Assembly (NCBI GenBank): GCA_028871795.1
Contig: JAGWMG010000007.1
Coordinates: forward strand, 62,001 to 126,000
Length of the DNA: 64,000 nt
Source of the DNA: Alphaproteobacteria bacterium
GTDB lineage: Bacteria; Pseudomonadota; Alphaproteobacteria; Micropepsales; Micropepsaceae
Direction of reading: 5' to 3'
Part shown: positions 24,702 to 33,742 of the stretch, one piece after another
How the letters are laid out: the number at the start of each line of letters is the position of its first letter
Numbering within the stretch: position 1 is the first letter of the stretch
Position numbers and translations under genes: made by a program
Notes under the pieces: generated by a model
What the model was told of the DNA's origin: nothing
What the model saw: only the letters and a program-made list of their open reading frames with translations
Database searches by the model: none

Positions 24702-27700
24702 TTAGAACGTGCCGCGGAGGCCGAACAGATAGAAGCTGCCGCGGTCGTAGTAGGTGAACGGAGCAGAAGGATATTGGAAGTAGGACTTCTGCTTGGCTTT
24801 GAAAAGATTCTGGATGTCGAAGGTCAGTTCTGGATCCGTCGGGATATCTCCGAACAGAGTGGAAAGTTTCAGGCTGGACGAGAAATCCGTCTGTGCGTAC
24901 GGCGCACCGAAGAGGTACGCACCCTGCGGGCAGCCTGCAGACGAAGAGGTCGGCAGGCAGATGCCGTTCTGGTTCGAGCCCGACGCGTAGGTCTTGGCGT
25001 TGTAGTTGTGCGAGAGGCGCAACATGATGCCGTTGTTCTCGTAATAGATCGTCGCGTTGTCAGTGAACGGCGAAACGCCGGTGGCGATCGCCGGCGCACC
25101 GGACCCAGTGCCCACTTGCCCGACAATCGTCATGTTGGCGGTAAAGCCGAAGCCTTTCAGACCATAGTCCGCGAGCAGGAAGTCGAGAGGCTGCACCCAG
25201 TCGAACTCAACACCCTCGATGTGCAGATGGCCCGATGCATTGACCTGCTCCTGGACGATGACGGTGGTGTTACAGTTGCTGTCCGACGTACAGCCTCTGG
25301 CCTGAAGAGCCGCTTGCTGCGTCGGGTTCACGGTCGAGTAGGTGATCCCGTATTGCGCCAGGAACGAGAACGGTTCCGTCGTGTTGCCGAGGACGGTGAA
25401 GCCGCTCAGGTTCTTATGGAAGTACGAAGCCCCGATGTAACCCTCGCCGCCGGTGTAGTACTCGACACCGAGGTCGATATTGTTGGAGTAATAAGGCGCC
25501 AACGCCGGGTTGCCGATGCCAACTTGTGCGGCCGAGGGATCGCCGAAGCTTACGCCCGGGAGCATTGCGCTCGGATTGGGCCGTGTCATCGTGCGGGAGA
25601 GCGACCCTCTGATCTGCCAGTTGTCTGCCACATTGTAGACGAGACTCAAGGACGGCAGGATCGAATGGTACGTGTGGAGCGTGGTAGCGAACGTATTATA
25701 GCTCGGGTACTTGGCGCCGTCCGGCAACGAAATGATCGTGGTGTGGCCCGCCAGACATGACGCCGAGATGGGCGCGGCCGGCTGCCCGCAATAGACGGTG
25801 ACGTTGTTGCGCGGATCGGCATGCGACACGAATCCGCCGATCAACTGGCGCGTCTGCACCCAGCGCAGACCGACGTTGTACTTCAGATCGCGGTCGAAAA
25901 AAGGAAACATGCCGTTCAGTTCGGCGTATGCGCCCCAGTTCTTTTCGTCGACCAAGCCCGCATTGGCGCCGGTGTTGGAACCGCCGGACACGGGTGCGTT
26001 CGGATAGTCGAACGAAGCATAATGAGAATCCGCTTTGATCTTGGCGTAGTTGGCCGTGATGAATCCGTTCGGTCCCGTCATCAGATAATTTGCCAGTGCC
26101 GATTGCGGGATCGACGAGCCTTGATAGGTCAGCGCCGGGGAGCCGACGGTAGAGCCGGCGCCCAAACCGTAAATCGCCCCTGCAGGGTACACGTTCGGAA
26201 CCACGCTGAGGCCGTTGCCGGCGGCATTATAGAGGAAATACGTCGGTAATCCCGCAGCGACGATCGCGGGATTCCTGGGATCGTAAGCCGGACCCGGGCC
26301 AGGCGCTCCCGTAAGAGCGGGACCGGTGACATTCAAGCCGTTGCATCCCGGAGACGAGTTGCCGGCGGGAAGGACGCTCGGGCCGTCGCCGCAGATGGAG
26401 GCCTGCCACGCCGCGTCGTTGTTGTAACCCGTGATGTTCCGGTATGCCTCGTCATAGGCGAAACCGGCTTTGACGTTCATTTCGTCGCCGCCGTACTCGA
26501 CGTCGCCGTGAATGCCGTTGGTGTAGGTGTAGCGCTTTTCGTCCTGGACGTTCACGCGACCGCCCTGCCATGTGAAGTTGGCCGGATTGTTGAGGTCGAT
26601 GTTAAACGCTTCGGTCGGGAACATGCTGGTATTCGTGTAAGTCACAAATGCGCCGCCCGCGGGCGCGACCGGGTCGCCGGCCGTCAAGGGCGTGGTGTGA
26701 CTGCTTGCCGGCGTGTTGACCAGGATGGTCGGCGAATCACGGAAGAAGTGGCTGCGGGCCACGTTCGCCTTCAATGAGACGTGCAACAGATCGGTGACCT
26801 GCCAATCCATGCCCGGATTAAGGCTGAGGAAGTCTTCCTTCTCCTTGTACGGGCGGGCTTCCAGGAAGAACTGCGAGTTGGCGAAGACACCGCTGGTCAC
26901 GACGCCGTTGGAGTCGATCTTCAGGTTCTCCGGGATCATCGAACCGTTGCGCCCGACCCAGTCGATGTCGCTGCGATCGAGATTGTTGTCGAGGCGTCCG
27001 CCGATGAAGTCGATGTAGAAATGCAGATTGTCGGAGGGCCGGTATTCGGCGCTGACGATGGCGTTATACCGCGAGCGCGTGCCTTTTTCGTACATCGGGC
27101 GTCCCAGGCGCGGGATGAGGGCCTTGCTGATCTGCTCGACCGTCAGGCCGGGATTGAGCGACATCAGCAAAGCCTGGTTGATTGTCTGGCCCGGAACGAG
27201 GCCGCCGGTTGTAACGTTGGCCGGGACTGTTGCGGGAATCGTCCAGTTGCCGCCGCCGATGCTTCCGCAATCCGCTGCAGGGCACATGGCCGCGTTCAGC
27301 TTCGGCGTGGTCCAGCCGATGGTCTCGAAGCCGGTCGTGTACATGTGGTTGATCTGGCCGGTGAGGCCGACGAGAAGGCCGAACGGACCCTCGGTGTCGC
27401 TGACGATCAACGTGCCGCGCGGACCGACCTCGGCATGGCCGTGGTCGAACGCGGTGCCCTGGGCCGAATAGGTGAAGTGCAGGCCCGGCTTGTCAAACGG
27501 GCGCATAGTGCGCATGTCCACCGTGCCGGCGGCGCCGCCTTCGAGCGTATCCGCCAGCGGACTCAGGTGGACCGTCAACTGCGTGAACAGCTCGGAAGGC
27601 AGCATGTTGAGGTCGACTTCACGGTTGGTACCCTGCGCGTCCGTCGTGCCGGTCGATCCCATCGTAACTTGGGCGCCGTTCAGCAGAACTTTGGTAAAGC

Positions 27701-28043
27701 TGGAGCCCAGACCGCGGATTTGAACGTTCACGCCTTCGCCGTCGATTTCACGGGAGATCGTGACGCCCGGAATGCGGTTCAAGGATTCCGCGATGTTGGT
27801 GTCCGGGAATTTGCCGATGTCTTCCGCGAAGACCGTATCGATGAAGCCGACGGACGCACGCTTCGCGTTGGTCGCGTCGGCCAAGCTTGCGCGATAGCCC
27901 GTTATCGTGACGGTTTCGATGCCGGCCTCTTGAGCAAAGGTTGGAGCGGCGGCAAGCAGCGCCGAGGCCACTCCCACGAGGAGCGACGTACCCATCAGCA
28001 ACGACGATCTTGATTGAATCCTACGATTTGTCTGGTTCGACAT
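24702..28043 (-). CDS. TonB-dependent outer-membrane receptor (Caulobacter-type oligosaccharide transporter)
   Basis: 1113 residues with a GGGAGGA RBS and a signal peptide ending TFAQ near residue 38. A TonB-box-like segment (ETVTITGYRAS) is followed by a plug domain with IGKFPDTNIAESLNRIPGVTI and VQIRGLGSSFTKVLLNGAQ, signatures of the large TIGR01782-type receptors that import sugars in Caulobacter relatives. The barrel ends in an aromatic residue (RGTF), as outer-membrane proteins do. No SusD partner is present, as is usual in Proteobacteria. Two LacI-type operators precede it. It is probably the import gate for glucuronoxylo-oligosaccharides; the substrate is inferred from the locus. Confidence 0.92.
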   Translation of the reverse strand: MSNQTNRRIQSRSSLLMGTSLLVGVASALLAAAPTFAQEAGIETVTITGYRASLADATNAKRASVGFIDTVFAEDIGKFPDTNIAESLNRIPGVTISREIDGEGVNVQIRGLGSSFTKVLLNGAQVTMGSTGTTDAQGTNREVDLNMLPSELFTQLTVHLSPLADTLEGGAAGTVDMRTMRPFDKPGLHFTYSAQGTAFDHGHAEVGPRGTLIVSDTEGPFGLLVGLTGQINHMYTTGFETIGWTTPKLNAAMCPAADCGSIGGGNWTIPATVPANVTTGGLVPGQTINQALLMSLNPGLTVEQISKALIPRLGRPMYEKGTRSRYNAIVSAEYRPSDNLHFYIDFIGGRLDNNLDRSDIDWVGRNGSMIPENLKIDSNGVVTSGVFANSQFFLEARPYKEKEDFLSLNPGMDWQVTDLLHVSLKANVARSHFFRDSPTILVNTPASSHTTPLTAGDPVAPAGGAFVTYTNTSMFPTEAFNIDLNNPANFTWQGGRVNVQDEKRYTYTNGIHGDVEYGGDEMNVKAGFAYDEAYRNITGYNNDAAWQASICGDGPSVLPAGNSSPGCNGLNVTGPALTGAPGPGPAYDPRNPAIVAAGLPTYFLYNAAGNGLSVVPNVYPAGAIYGLGAGSTVGSPALTYQGSSIPQSALANYLMTGPNGFITANYAKIKADSHYASFDYPNAPVSGGSNTGANAGLVDEKNWGAYAELNGMFPFFDRDLKYNVGLRWVQTRQLIGGFVSHADPRNNVTVYCGQPAAPISASCLAGHTTIISLPDGAKYPSYNTFATTLHTYHSILPSLSLVYNVADNWQIRGSLSRTMTRPNPSAMLPGVSFGDPSAAQVGIGNPALAPYYSNNIDLGVEYYTGGEGYIGASYFHKNLSGFTVLGNTTEPFSFLAQYGITYSTVNPTQQAALQARGCTSDSNCNTTVIVQEQVNASGHLHIEGVEFDWVQPLDFLLADYGLKGFGFTANMTIVGQVGTGSGAPAIATGVSPFTDNATIYYENNGIMLRLSHNYNAKTYASGSNQNGICLPTSSSAGCPQGAYLFGAPYAQTDFSSSLKLSTLFGDIPTDPELTFDIQNLFKAKQKSYFQYPSAPFTYYDRGSFYLFGLRGTF

Positions 28044-28149
28044 ACGTATTTCCTCCCCGCTGTCGCGTACACGCGTACGATGGTTTCCTTCACCGGTCTC
28101 GGTTGGCGGTCGCCCATTCGTTCTTGTCGTAAGGCTATTTTGCCGGGCG

Positions 28150-28167
28150 AATGGTAGCGCTTCCTTT
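28150..28167. promoter_or_regulatory. LacI-family operator (imperfect) upstream of the TonB receptor
   Basis: AATGGTAGCGCTTCCTTT: the left half matches the consensus exactly and the right half is degenerate. Its centre is 22 bp, about two helical turns, from the perfect operator at 28172-28189, so two repressor dimers could sit on the same DNA face and bind together. Confidence 0.65.
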
Positions 28168-28171
28168 CGAG

Positions 28172-28189
28172 AATGGTAGCGCTACCATT
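28172..28189. promoter_or_regulatory. LacI-family operator, perfect 18-bp palindrome
   Basis: AATGGTAGCGCTACCATT, fully self-complementary with the central CG step typical of LacI/GalR operators. It is the best copy of the motif also found at 9975, 16627 and 28150. It lies about 130 bp upstream of the receptor start, between it and the lacI-like gene. Confidence 0.85.
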
Positions 28190-28444
28190 GTTAGGCGTAT
28201 GAAATGTTCGGGTCAAGTAAATACCCCTTGCTGCGGTGCAAGCACATCAAAGTTGTTTGTGAGGGTGTCTATTTGGCCACGGTGTATCGCGCCGAAAACC
28301 TAACAAATCATGGCTTGCATTTACCCGAACGTTTGCGGCGCGCCTCGCGTTCTTCTGCTTCTCGATGCCATCGAGAAGGATGCTATTGCATCGCAATATT
28401 CCGACAGCCGGATTGTCGGACCTGCCGCCGAAGGCATCAGACAT
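28190..28444. other. Intergenic stretch with no recognised gene
   Basis: Sequence between the perfect operator and the end of the LacI gene, less GC-rich than its surroundings. No coding pattern, hairpin with T-run or further operator copy was seen. Short open frames here have no RBS or family resemblance. Confidence 0.5.
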
Positions 28445-29515
28445 TTATCTCCGCGGCGGACCCGCAGACTCGCGTTCGACAAGCGTGTGCGGAATAAGGT
28501 AGTTGCGCGGCTTTGCTCTTACGCCCGACCTGCGGCTGTGAATGTTGCGCACGATGACGGTAATCGCAGTTGAGGCGATTTCGAAGATTGGCTGCCGGAT
28601 GGTTGTCAATTGCGGCCAGACCGCGCCCGCAATCGTGTCGTCGAAACCGACCACGGAAAGATCGCGCGGCACATCCAGACCCTTGCGGTGCGCGACCGCG
28701 GTGACGCCAGAGGCCATGTCGTCGTTGCTGGCGAAAATCGCCGTCGGCAGCTTGCGGCCCGACAGCAGCCGCTCGCCTGCCTCCAAGCCGGAGCGATAAC
28801 TGTATTCGCCTTGCGCAACCATCGGCGTCCCGGCTTTGCCGCCGGCATCGCGCAACGCCGCTTCGAAGCCTCGTGCGCGCTGTGTGCTGGAGGTGTGGCT
28901 GGGGTGCCCTTTGACAAACCCGATGCGCCTGTGGCCAAGCCCAAGGAGATAGGCTGTCATCTCGTATGCGGCTTTGAAGTCGTCGATTCCGACACAGGTG
29001 ACGTTGCCGCGGAAATAGCCCGTGGCGACCGCAACGATGGAAATTCCCGCCTGCGTCAGCTCGTCTATGAGCCCGTCCGATTCGCAGAGCGGCGCGGTGA
29101 GCAAGATTCCGTTGAGCCCGCCTTTGACCAGATTTCGCACGGCGTCGTATGCGGCTTCCGTATTGCCGATCTCGCATTTGCCGACCACAAGCTGCGCTCC
29201 GCTGCGGCCGCTGCCGTCGAGCGCGCCGATCAGCAGTTCGCTGAAATAGGCGACCGACGGATTGTTGTAGAGCAATCCCACACGCGCTTCGGCCTGGCTC
29301 GCCAAGCTGCGGGCGGCTTTGTTGGGCAGGAATTGCAGCTCTTTCACGGCGTCGAGGACGATCGCGCGCGTTTCAGGCCGCACGCTTGTCTCGCCGTTGA
29401 GAACCCGCGAAACCGTCGTTTTCGAGACACCGGCGCGGTCCGCGACGTCGTAAATCGTCGCTACGAGTTGAACCGGCCCACTGCCTTTAAGGCCGGGCTT
29501 CGCCTTACCGTTCAT
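28445..29515 (-). CDS. LacI-family transcriptional regulator, likely repressor of the xylan locus
   Basis: 356 residues. The HTH plus hinge at residues ~18-72 (ATIYDVADRAGVSKTTVSRV, then LNGETSVRPETRAIV...LPNKAARSL) is canonical LacI. The rest is a periplasmic-binding-like ligand domain with GVDDF-type (VGIDDFKAAYEMTAYLLGLGHRRIGFV) and FASNDDMASG motifs. It lies next to the receptor operators, and four copies of one palindrome occur in the locus, so it is the obvious binder. The inducer could be a xylo-oligosaccharide, xylose or an aldouronate. No operator copy was found in front of its own gene. Activator action on some units cannot be ruled out. Confidence 0.9.
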   Translation of the reverse strand: MNGKAKPGLKGSGPVQLVATIYDVADRAGVSKTTVSRVLNGETSVRPETRAIVLDAVKELQFLPNKAARSLASQAEARVGLLYNNPSVAYFSELLIGALDGSGRSGAQLVVGKCEIGNTEAAYDAVRNLVKGGLNGILLTAPLCESDGLIDELTQAGISIVAVATGYFRGNVTCVGIDDFKAAYEMTAYLLGLGHRRIGFVKGHPSHTSSTQRARGFEAALRDAGGKAGTPMVAQGEYSYRSGLEAGERLLSGRKLPTAIFASNDDMASGVTAVAHRKGLDVPRDLSVVGFDDTIAGAVWPQLTTIRQPIFEIASTAITVIVRNIHSRRSGVRAKPRNYLIPHTLVERESAGPPRR

Positions 29516-29706
29516 TCTGCCTTCTTAGTGCCCCCGACGCCGCATTTTCCGCTATGGCCTGCCGCGTCACACGCAAATGAATCTCGCGTAATTCCGAGGC
29601 TTAAGCAAGTCCGTCGAAGGGCGCACCCAGACCGTGCGGCGCACCGGCCCCTCGAACACGGCAGGCAAAAGGAATAGCGTCTCCAGCGTTTCCGAAGGGG
29701 CATGGC

Positions 29707-32013
29707 ATGAACGGCAAATGCGCGACCGCCGCCATTTTATCCATCTTTGCAGCATTCCTGACAACAAGCGTCCAGGCACAGCCACAAGCGGCGGCTCCCT
29801 CCCTTGTCGCCCCCGTCGCGGCGCAGGCCTGGATGGACAAATCGCTGGCCCCGGACATCCGTGCCGATCTGGTCCAAGCGCAATTGACGCACGAAGAGGA
29901 ACTCACGCTCGTTCGCGGCTATTTCGGCGCCAATAACCGCGGGCGGACGGACGCTTACCCCGACGGGATCCGCAAGGCGCTGCCCGGATCGGCCGGCTAC
30001 GTTGCGGGAATTCCGCGGTTGAGCATTCCGGCGTTGACGGAATCCGACGCCAGCCTTGGCGTCGCCAACGGCGGCGAAATGCGCCCGGGCGATCAAGCCG
30101 TCGCACTGCCCTCCTCGCTGCTCACCGCCGCGACCTGGAACAGCGCTCTTGCCTATGCGGGCGGGGCGATGATCGGAGCCGAAGCCCGCAGGAAGGGCTT
30201 TAATGTGATGCTCGCCGGCGGCATAGATCTGGCGCGCGAGCCTCGCGGCGGGCGCACCTTCGAATATGTCGGCGAGGATCCGCTGCTCGCCGGCGTCATG
30301 GCCGGTGAGGCCATTCGCGGAACCCAGGACCAGCGCATCATTTCCACCATTAAGCACTTTGCCTTGAACGACCAGGAAACCGGCCGCAACACGATGAGCG
30401 CCAACATCTCCGACGCGGCGATGCGCGAAAGCGATCTGCTGGCCTTCGAGATCGCTATCGAGCGCGGCGATCCCGGCGCGGTGATGTGCTCCTACAACCG
30501 GATCAATACCGTTTATGCCTGCGAGAACGACATCCTGCTGAACAAGATCCTGAAGGGCGATTGGGGTTACAAGGGATTTGTCTTGTCCGACTGGGGGGCC
30601 GTGCATTCGACCGTGGAGGCGGCGAACAACGGCCTCGATCAGGAATCCGCCTACAATTTCGACAAGGAGGATTATTTCGGCGCGGCGCTCGGCCAGGCGC
30701 TCGCCGCCGGCACGGTTCCGCAGGCGCGCCTGCACGACATGGTCCACCGCATCCTGCGCACCATGTTCGCCAAAGGCCTGTTCGACAATCCGCCCGTCAA
30801 GAAACCGATCGACGCGGGCGCGGATCTGGCCGTGGCGCAGCGCGATGCGGAAGAAGGCATCGTCCTGCTGAAGAATGCGAAAAAGCTGCTGCCGATTTCG
30901 TTCGTCAAGCGTCCGTCACGACGCATCACCATCATCGGCGGCTACGCCGATCTCGGGGTGCTTTCGGGCGGCGGCTCCTCGCAAGTCATTCCCGTTGGTA
31001 ACGTGCCGGAGTTGGAGGTCCTGACCGGCGGTGCGGTACGCATGGGTCCCGACCAGAAACCGCAGATTCCAACAGGCACGATCATCCTGAGTCCGCCGTC
31101 GCCTTACGCGGCGATCCGCTCGCTGGCGCCCTGGGCGCGCGTCGTCTACTACGACGGCAGCGACATCGCCAAGGCCGCCGCGCTTGCGCGCATCTCAGAC
31201 ATCGTCATCGTTTTCGCCCAGCAATGGACCGGCGAGGGCTGGGATGTTCCCGATCTTTCGTTGCCCGGAAATCAGGACGAGCTGATCGCTGCGGTAGCCG
31301 GCGCCAATCCGCGCACCATCGTGGCGATCGAGAGCGGCACGCCGGTGACGATGCCATGGCTCGACAAGGTGGGCGCGGTGCTGGAGACTTGGTATCCCGG
31401 CAACCGCGGCGCCAATGCGATCGCGCGCATCCTGTTCGGCGCGGTCAACCCCTCCGGGCGGCTGCCGATCACCTTTCCGCAAAGCGAAAGCCAGTTGCCG
31501 CGGACGGCCATCCCCGGCCGCGAACGGGCCTATATGCGCCTGCCGCTGGAAGATACGCATAGCCCGTTCGACGTCGACTACACCGAGGGCGCGAACGTCG
31601 GATACAAATGGTTCAAATCGAAGAAGCTGATCCCGCTGTTCCCGTTCGGCTTCGGCCTTTCCTATACCAGTTTCGATTTCAGCCGCCTCAAAGCCGCCGG
31701 CGGCGCGGCGCTCACCGTGACGTTCGACATGCGCAATACCGGCAAGCGCGAAGGCATGGCCACGGCGCAGGTTTATGCGACGCCGCCGGGCGGAGTTGCG
31801 CGGTTGATCGGCTGGAGCAAACTCGATCTCAAGCCGGGAGAGACCCGCCGCGTGTCGCTCACCACCGATCCGCGGCTGTTGGCGAGTTTCGATTCCGAAG
31901 CCAAACTCTGGCGCGTTGCGGCGGGCGATTACGGGCTGGCGCTGGGCAGCTCGTCCGCCGACATCAGCGCCGGCGCAACCGTCCACATGGACGCGAGCAC
32001 GATCAAACCCTAG
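29707..32013 (+). CDS. Second glycoside hydrolase family 3 enzyme (secreted)
   Basis: 768 residues; a signal peptide ends at about residue 24 (SVQAQ). The barrel contains GIPRLSIPALTESDASLGVAN, the KHF motif (STIKHFALNDQETGR), and nucleophile Asp295 in GFVLSDWGAVH. The sandwich domain (LKNAKKLLPI...GEGWDVPDLSLPGNQDELI) and a C-terminal fibronectin-III-like end follow. It differs strongly from the GH3 at 7.5-9.9 kb, so the two are not recent duplicates and may act on different linkages (beta-glucoside or xyloside). It is divergent from the LacI gene but has no visible operator. Its stop overlaps the stop of the convergent hydrolase gene by 3 bases. Confidence 0.9.
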   Translation: MNGKCATAAILSIFAAFLTTSVQAQPQAAAPSLVAPVAAQAWMDKSLAPDIRADLVQAQLTHEEELTLVRGYFGANNRGRTDAYPDGIRKALPGSAGYVAGIPRLSIPALTESDASLGVANGGEMRPGDQAVALPSSLLTAATWNSALAYAGGAMIGAEARRKGFNVMLAGGIDLAREPRGGRTFEYVGEDPLLAGVMAGEAIRGTQDQRIISTIKHFALNDQETGRNTMSANISDAAMRESDLLAFEIAIERGDPGAVMCSYNRINTVYACENDILLNKILKGDWGYKGFVLSDWGAVHSTVEAANNGLDQESAYNFDKEDYFGAALGQALAAGTVPQARLHDMVHRILRTMFAKGLFDNPPVKKPIDAGADLAVAQRDAEEGIVLLKNAKKLLPISFVKRPSRRITIIGGYADLGVLSGGGSSQVIPVGNVPELEVLTGGAVRMGPDQKPQIPTGTIILSPPSPYAAIRSLAPWARVVYYDGSDIAKAAALARISDIVIVFAQQWTGEGWDVPDLSLPGNQDELIAAVAGANPRTIVAIESGTPVTMPWLDKVGAVLETWYPGNRGANAIARILFGAVNPSGRLPITFPQSESQLPRTAIPGRERAYMRLPLEDTHSPFDVDYTEGANVGYKWFKSKKLIPLFPFGFGLSYTSFDFSRLKAAGGAALTVTFDMRNTGKREGMATAQVYATPPGGVARLIGWSKLDLKPGETRRVSLTTDPRLLASFDSEAKLWRVAAGDYGLALGSSSADISAGATVHMDASTIKP

Positions 32014-32954
32014 CGCTCAATGCGCCGCGCCTCGATCCATGCCGCGATGTCCTGCCATATGCCCGGACCGTCCAGGTCGCGCAGAAGCATGTGGTAGCCG
32101 TTGGGATATTCGCGCACCTCGGTCCGCGGGCCCAGTTCCTTGGCCACCGCCTCGGTCGGCGCGCGCGGAATGATCTGATCCTTGGCCCCGTAGAGAAACA
32201 GAATCGGCGGCGTCGCGCCCAGACGATCCGGCGCCTTGCGCGCGGCGTCCATCAGATTGGTCAGTCCCCACACCGCGTCGGCGCGGGTTTCCTTCTGGAA
32301 CAGCGGATCGCGCGAAAGCTTCTTCAACATTTCGATGTTGTCCGACGGCCAGATCTTCAGACCTTTGCCGGAAACCTTCAACCAAGGCATGGTGTGCGCG
32401 GTCAGCCACAGCGCCATGCGGTAGGGAATCGGCATGTCCTCGCGCGACCACACGGCCGGTGCGACCAGGATCACAGCGTCGACGTTCGGCGGATGCGGCC
32501 CGGCGAGCGCCGACAAGACGACCGCTCCGCCCATGCTCTCGCCCAGCGCCAGGACGGGTATGCCCGGATGGCGTTCGCGCACCGCGTCCACGCAATCCGC
32601 CAGGTCCCCGCGCAGCGCCTCGGCGCCCGGCCAGATGCCGGTATTCGGAGCCTTGCCGAAGCCGCGCTGGTCGTAAGCATAGCTGGTGATGCCGCGGCTC
32701 GCCCACCACTCGGCGGGCATATCGAAGGCGTTGGAGTAATCGCTCATGCCGTGCAGCGCGACGATGACCGCGCGCGGATGTTCGGCATCCCAGTGGCGCA
32801 GCGGCAGGCGCAATCCGTCGCGTGTGAGAAAGGTGTCTCCCGTCAACGAAGGAGGGACGCTCTCGTCCCCGAGCGGCGCGATCATCGGCGCGCAAGCGCC
32901 CAACGCACAAACGGACAAGAAAAGGGACGCCATCGTCGAGAACGCTCTGCGCAC
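32010..32954 (-). CDS. Alpha/beta-hydrolase lipoprotein (monoacylglycerol-lipase/lysophospholipase-like)
   Basis: 314 residues from a GTG with AAGGA seven bases upstream; an alternative ATG lies seven codons in. The N-terminus ends in a lipobox (ALGAC, Cys20). The fold is Hydrolase_4-like: VIVALHGMSDYSNAFDMPAEWWA, the nucleophile elbow GESMGG, FLYGAKDQIIP (acid) and GYHMLLRD (His). Members cleave monoacylglycerols or lysophospholipids. A role in the xylan locus (for example ester cleavage) is possible, but its convergent placement does not demand it. Confidence 0.85.
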   Translation of the reverse strand: MRRAFSTMASLFLSVCALGACAPMIAPLGDESVPPSLTGDTFLTRDGLRLPLRHWDAEHPRAVIVALHGMSDYSNAFDMPAEWWASRGITSYAYDQRGFGKAPNTGIWPGAEALRGDLADCVDAVRERHPGIPVLALGESMGGAVVLSALAGPHPPNVDAVILVAPAVWSREDMPIPYRMALWLTAHTMPWLKVSGKGLKIWPSDNIEMLKKLSRDPLFQKETRADAVWGLTNLMDAARKAPDRLGATPPILFLYGAKDQIIPRAPTEAVAKELGPRTEVREYPNGYHMLLRDLDGPGIWQDIAAWIEARRIER

Positions 32955-33071
32955 GTCTTGTCCTTTTCGGGCACAGGATTCATTGGCGATTCCCGCGCGG
33001 CCACGATGACGCCTTCAAAAGGCATCCAGGCACGGAAGAATAAAGAGGAAACGAGAATGGGCAAGTCCGCA

Positions 33072-33692
33072 TCAAGGCACGGCCTGCTTCGCCCCCCCGA
33101 CGACCGCGGACACGCGTCTGCGCAAATAGGGAAGCAGCTCCGCGGAGAACCACGGATTCTTCTTGAGCCAGCCGTTGTTGCGCCACGAGGGATGCGGCAA
33201 CGGAATGTGGCGCGGAGCATATTCGCGCCACGCCCGTACGGTTTCGGTCACATTGGCTTTGGCGCGGCCGCGCAGATGCCAATCGAAGGCGTAGCTTCCA
33301 ACCAGCAGCGTGAGTTCGGACTTCGGCAGCGTGGCGAAAAGCTTGTCCTGCCAGGCCTTGGCGCATTCCTTGCGCGGCGGCAGATCGCCGCCGTTGGCGT
33401 CATGGCCGGGAAAACAGAAGCCCATGCCGATGATGGCGATGCGGCTTTCGTCGTAGAACGTCGCGCGGTCGACGCCCATCCACTCGCGCAAACGGTCGCC
33501 CGACGGATCGTTGAAGGAAATCCCGGTCTCGTGGACGCGGATGCCCGGCGCCTGCGCCACGATGCACAGCCTGGCCGTGGCGCTGGCGTGAATGACCGGG
33601 CGGGGCGAAAGATGCGCCTCGCAAATCCGGCAGACGCGAATCTCGGCGAGAAGCCGGGAGAGTTTCGACTGTTCGCGAGTGCCGCGCACCAT
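33072..33692 (-). CDS. Uracil-DNA glycosylase superfamily protein with four-cysteine set
   Basis: 206 residues from the ATG at 33692; the longer frame is antisense to, and overlaps, the PAS gene. The first motif is IVAQAPGIRVHETGISFND and the second LPHPSWRNNGWL, both typical of the uracil-DNA glycosylase fold. Cys21, Cys24, Cys93 and Cys110 have spacing close to the four iron-sulphur ligands of family-4 enzymes. The predicted role is base-excision repair of uracil or related damage. Family placement within the superfamily is uncertain because the first motif differs from the usual GEAPG. Confidence 0.8.
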   Translation of the reverse strand: MVRGTREQSKLSRLLAEIRVCRICEAHLSPRPVIHASATARLCIVAQAPGIRVHETGISFNDPSGDRLREWMGVDRATFYDESRIAIIGMGFCFPGHDANGGDLPPRKECAKAWQDKLFATLPKSELTLLVGSYAFDWHLRGRAKANVTETVRAWREYAPRHIPLPHPSWRNNGWLKKNPWFSAELLPYLRRRVSAVVGGAKQAVP

Positions 33693-33742
33693 GCTTTGTC
33701 CCAGTCCTGCGGTCGGGAGAAGCTTAGAGCAATTCGACGGTT

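Noticed and set aside
28204-28573. Short plus-strand frames upstream of the TonB receptor
   Set aside because: They overlap the end of the LacI gene or lack any RBS and coding character.
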